Positions 61,142-64,000 of a DNA stretch of 64,000 nucleotides are shown in pieces (position 1 is the stretch's first letter; each line of letters opens with the position of its first letter). The notes beneath the pieces are model-generated. The model did no database searches. It worked only from the letters and a program-made list of their open reading frames with translations, and was not told where the DNA came from. The DNA is from Nitzschia sp. DOCU1 (Eukaryota > Bacillariophyta > Bacillariophyceae > Bacillariales > Bacillariaceae), in contig OX595988.1 in the NCBI GenBank assembly GCA_951394045.1, positions 1,116,001 to 1,180,000 of the forward strand, in the 5' to 3' direction. Both the position numbers and the translations under genes were made by a program.

Positions 61142-62287
61142 TTACTGGTCTTCCGGGGAATACACGAAATAACCAAAATCATCAAAGGTGCATCGGAATA
61201 CACCCTGAAAGAATTGCTGACTTCGTGGCTGCAATGGTCGATAGTTCTCTCCAGTTTTTGGGTTGACTGCCGTGTCTGGCGCACAGGAAGAGTCACGGGA
61301 TTGCGTCAAGAGGCGGCTCAATTGCTTGTATTGGCGCCTCGAAATTTGTCGCGGTTGGTCGATGATACGCCATTCTACAATGCTTGTGCACGGTGGAGTG
61401 GTGAGCGATCCTTGATATCCATAATACCAAATAGAAGGGAACAAATTGTAGGGATACATGCGACGACGAGGACCCAAGGGTTCGCAGCCACCTCCAAAAC
61501 GATCCGTGGCACAAGGAGACGGATTCATTTCTTGGACTTCTCGATCCTGATGTTGCCTGGAAGCATCGTCTTTGTGGTTTGTGTTCAACTGAAAGTCTGA
61601 CACTTGCCTCAACTGGCGAGAGCTACCACAATCCGCTGCATCGCTAGCCACTGCTCCTTCCCATTGTTGCAACAACCATTCAAACTCAAGATCATCTGCC
61701 GCAGCCGTTGCTTCGATAAGAATACTGACTCCCAAGAGCTGTCCTTCTTCCACACCCGTGCCCGCATGAATCATTTGCAACTCCGCGTCGTATCGTTTCC
61801 CTTCAATGACGTGCTCCGATCGCGCATGGAGTTCCATCCACAACAATGAATAGTCAGAAAACCGACCCGACACGGTAAGGGACGGACGAGTGCAAGAATC
61901 CTCGGTCATGGGGAAGGAAGCCCGCAACGCATAGGGAGTCACATCAAACGTCAAATCGCTGCGACGACAGTCGCCATCGGAAACTTGTCGGGTAAGCAGC
62001 TCAAAAATATCTGGACAGCCCATGGACATTTGTTCCAAATGTATCGGCGAAGGCCGAGTTCCTGAATCGCATTGATTACCACCTTGCGTCACGAACAAAT
62101 TGTTGTAATCTTCCCAGGGCCCTACGCCATTCACATCGCCCCACGCATCTGGGCCATTCGCAGCCTCGGGATCATAGGAAAAATCAAGGTTGTAGGAATC
62201 TTGCCAACTTCCATCTTGCGCCAAGGATGCTTGCGACAACCACGCCAGTAAAACACAACGAAACGTCTGACGATTCCACATCATCAT
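61142..62287 (-). CDS. Alpha-carbonic-anhydrase-like secreted protein, probably inactive
   Basis: One exon, 381 residues from the first of three tandem ATGs at 62287. A signal peptide is evident (MMMWNRQTFRCVLLAWLSQA, then SLAQDG). Alpha-CA landmarks: SPIHLEQM, the central MELHARSEHVIEGKRYDAEL, and SLTTPPCTSIVEWRII. Aligned by eye to active enzymes (HFHxxSEH...AElH), the first zinc His is Glu (in MELH), the second is kept, and the third is Gln (AELQMIH). Two of three ligands are thus missing, as in carbonic-anhydrase-related proteins, so CO2 hydration is doubtful. The C-terminal half has a Gln/Asp/Arg-rich insertion before the SLTTPPC segment. Location: the secretory route, possibly the cell surface or the membranes around the plastid. 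It shares a 579-bp divergent region with PRP4. Confidence 0.85.
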   Translation of the reverse strand: MMMWNRQTFRCVLLAWLSQASLAQDGSWQDSYNLDFSYDPEAANGPDAWGDVNGVGPWEDYNNLFVTQGGNQCDSGTRPSPIHLEQMSMGCPDIFELLTRQVSDGDCRRSDLTFDVTPYALRASFPMTEDSCTRPSLTVSGRFSDYSLLWMELHARSEHVIEGKRYDAELQMIHAGTGVEEGQLLGVSILIEATAAADDLEFEWLLQQWEGAVASDAADCGSSRQLRQVSDFQLNTNHKDDASRQHQDREVQEMNPSPCATDRFGGGCEPLGPRRRMYPYNLFPSIWYYGYQGSLTTPPCTSIVEWRIIDQPRQISRRQYKQLSRLLTQSRDSSCAPDTAVNPKTGENYRPLQPRSQQFFQGVFRCTFDDFGYFVYSPEDQ

Positions 62288-62866
62288 CGATCTTGATCGA
62301 ACAATCAATGAAATAGAGGAGATGCGCGTCTAATAAAGAATCGGGCTCAATGTGTTTCTTCTTTCAGTCGTTTCTTCTGTGGCACGTAGCAACCAAGGTT
62401 GTCAAAATCGTACGATTGTCGGAAGAAGACGCTAATATGGGAATATTGGCTTGGAGGGAGGTTTCACAAGACTGCTTCGTCAATCTTTGGGTATTTCATG
62501 TCATACCCGGTAACGAATATCTTTTTTTGGCCAAGATAGGTGCACGCGCGCCTGTAGGCCCATTTCCGTGCGCAATTTTGTTTTGACTCCCTCGACTCAC
62601 TCCTTGGAACAGTGGATTGATGACTCACTCGACTCAAAAGGATGATGGTACTGTAGGCTTCGGGATTGATTAGGTCGTGAGAGTCAAATTTCGTTCCAAA
62701 TCACACAACGCGTCCAGCCGCCAACAAACCTCGACGATGGTGATGACGAGGATGATGGAGTGGAGAGCCCATCATTTCGTGCCATCCATTCACTTTCACT
62801 TGCTTGTTAAACAGCTCCCTTTTCCTATAGTTAGTCTAGTATTGTCCCACAAAATTGCATTTAACC
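62288..62866. promoter_or_regulatory. Divergent spacer, CA-like / PRP4
   Basis: 579-bp head-to-head region. A plus-strand frame of 78 codons at 62350-62586 has no domain. No gene supported. Confidence 0.45.
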
Positions 62867-64000
62867 ATGGCCAGTCATGGCGGAAACTCTCATGTCGCCA
62901 CGCAAGTGGAAGTGATGCAGTTGACCGAAGCGTCGCAGCGCGATCTTTTGACTCATCAATCCATGCTGCTCGATTTAGAAGCCAAAAAGCGGGCATTTCA
63001 AGTCGACGTCCCGACGTTGCCATCCGATGTTCGGAGTGCCTTGCGAAATCTGGGACAGCCGGTGCGATTGTTTGGAGAAAATCTGGCCAATGTGCGGGAT
63101 CGATTGCGAATGGAACTCGCCAAGCGCGAAATTTTGCAAGAACGAGCCGGCGTCAAGTTCGATCACGACGACGAAGCACACGCCCGGGCGGCAGCGGCCA
63201 CTAAAAAAGTCCCTGACGAAGAGCAGGTGACAAAGTATAGTCGAGCGTCTCCCGAGCTCATTCAAGCCAGAGAAAAGATCTGTCAATTTTCATTGCAGCG
63301 TGGCAAGGAGCGTCTGGCCAGGGAACGCAAGTATCGGATTCAATGGCAGCGAAAACGAGTTCGACTGACATCTCTGGACGACGATATCAAAGACAATCCA
63401 GAGGAGTATATCGAAGTCACTCGGCTAGATGAAGAGTGTAAGAAAACCTTCAAGACACTCCGCAACATTGGATTGGAGGGATCTCAATATGGGGATGCCC
63501 GTCCTATATCGTCCATTGCCACGTCGCATTCCTTTGTTGGAGGAGTCCCACTAGTTGCCACGGGAAGTTGGAGTGGAGCCATCAAATTGTGGGATGGTTC
63601 CAGTCCCGAGCTATCGTTAATAGGAGAAACCAACATGGCACATGAAGATCGAATCATGGGCATGGCAATGCGACTCCCCCCGACCTTCGAGGAAGGTCTT
63701 CAGGATACTACGACAATGCTGGCTACGGCGTCGATTGACTTGACAGCCAAACTATGGAAAGTCACCCGACGCGATGATTCCATGGGGCAGTCTACTACGG
63801 ATGAAGACGAAGAAAAAGCCTACAAATTTAACATTGAACAGGCTGTTCATCTCAAAGGTCACGCAGCCCGACTATGTAGCGTTGCGTTTCATCCACAGGG
63901 AGACTATCTCGCCACGACAAGCTTCGATCACACATGGCGGCTCTGGGATATTGCAACAGAAACTGAAGTCCTATTGCAAGACGGACACTGGAAAGAAGTG
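62867..64000 (+). CDS. PRP4: U4/U6 snRNP protein PRP4 (5' part; runs off window)
   Basis: Spliceosomal WD40 protein of the U4/U6.U5 tri-snRNP. The frame is open from ATG 62867 (context AACCATGG) to the window end, 378 codons without an intron. The N-terminus has the SFM/PRP4 motif (VRSALRNLGQPVRLFGENLA, then NVRDRLRMELA), which binds other U4/U6 proteins. A basic helical region follows (LQRGKERLARERKYRIQWQR). WD40 repeats then begin: VATGSWSGAIKLWD, LATASIDLTAKLWK and LATTSFDHTWRLWD. At least four more repeats are expected downstream. Nuclear. Confidence 0.94.
   Translation, partial: MASHGGNSHVATQVEVMQLTEASQRDLLTHQSMLLDLEAKKRAFQVDVPTLPSDVRSALRNLGQPVRLFGENLANVRDRLRMELAKREILQERAGVKFDHDDEAHARAAAATKKVPDEEQVTKYSRASPELIQAREKICQFSLQRGKERLARERKYRIQWQRKRVRLTSLDDDIKDNPEEYIEVTRLDEECKKTFKTLRNIGLEGSQYGDARPISSIATSHSFVGGVPLVATGSWSGAIKLWDGSSPELSLIGETNMAHEDRIMGMAMRLPPTFEEGLQDTTTMLATASIDLTAKLWKVTRRDDSMGQSTTDEDEEKAYKFNIEQAVHLKGHAARLCSVAFHPQGDYLATTSFDHTWRLWDIATETEVLLQDGHWKEV

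Noticed and set aside
1..64000. CRISPR arrays, insertion sequences, rRNA genes, integrated viruses
   Set aside because: None seen: no regularly spaced direct repeats, transposase or reverse-transcriptase motifs, or rRNA-like stretches.

Overview
The window looks like nuclear DNA of a photosynthetic stramenopile, most probably a pennate diatom close to Phaeodactylum tricornutum. That species guess is inference. The evidence for the group is direct: bipartite plastid-targeting leaders with the diatom-type Ala|Phe cleavage motif, a fucoxanthin-chlorophyll type light-harvesting protein, an unusual single-hit cyclin like those expanded in diatoms, short introns (about 60-120 nt, GT-AG), compact gene spacing and no operons.

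Layout. 0-5.5 kb: a plastid DEAD-box helicase cut by the window edge, a gene-poor 2 kb stretch with a 24-G run and degenerate repeats, then a secreted phytanoyl-CoA-dioxygenase-like enzyme. 5.5-16.4 kb: an SNM1-type crosslink nuclease, TRAPP II subunit TRS130, uracil-DNA glycosylase, a light-harvesting protein and a LYR protein. 16.6-29 kb: an aldo/keto reductase, the SAGA adaptor ADA2, ETF beta, a seven-exon ERCC6L2/CSB-like SNF2 ATPase and a PITH protein. 29-42.5 kb: a small possible PH-like protein, an MBD4-like glycosylase, a CCR4-like endonuclease with an EF-hand-like insert, a protein with a ubiquitin-binding-like motif, tRNA-Asp, a RING protein, a plastid membrane protein, an auxilin-like J protein and a cyclin. 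43.9-54.4 kb: mitoribosomal mL54, an M13 metalloprotease, an unknown protein, a possible HYD1-type ADP-ribosyltransferase, an inward-rectifier K+ channel, an unknown gene with an in-frame TGA, and a tRNA-guanine transglycosylase. 54.8-64 kb: ferredoxin-thioredoxin reductase, a 1596-residue ArfGAP-DENN-IQ protein, an alpha-carbonic-anhydrase-like protein that lacks two zinc histidines, and the start of splicing factor PRP4.

The genes do not form one pathway. Many are arranged as head-to-head pairs sharing 260-750 bp, and several convergent pairs end only 12-130 nt apart. Four or five genes concern DNA repair (SNM1, UNG, ERCC6L2-like, MBD4-like, and possibly the ubiquitin-binding-motif protein). 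Several act in the plastid (helicase, light-harvesting protein, two-helix membrane protein, thioredoxin reductase). Exon models were built by hand from splice consensus plus conservation of reading frame. All spliced models below sum to a multiple of three, except the 5' half of the MBD4-like gene, which I could not resolve.

Best leads for something undescribed: the ArfGAP-DENN-IQ fusion with lysine at the arginine-finger position, the in-frame-TGA gene at 51.9-52.5 kb, the ligand-less carbonic anhydrase relative, and the HYD1-like gene with its antisense membrane micro-protein.
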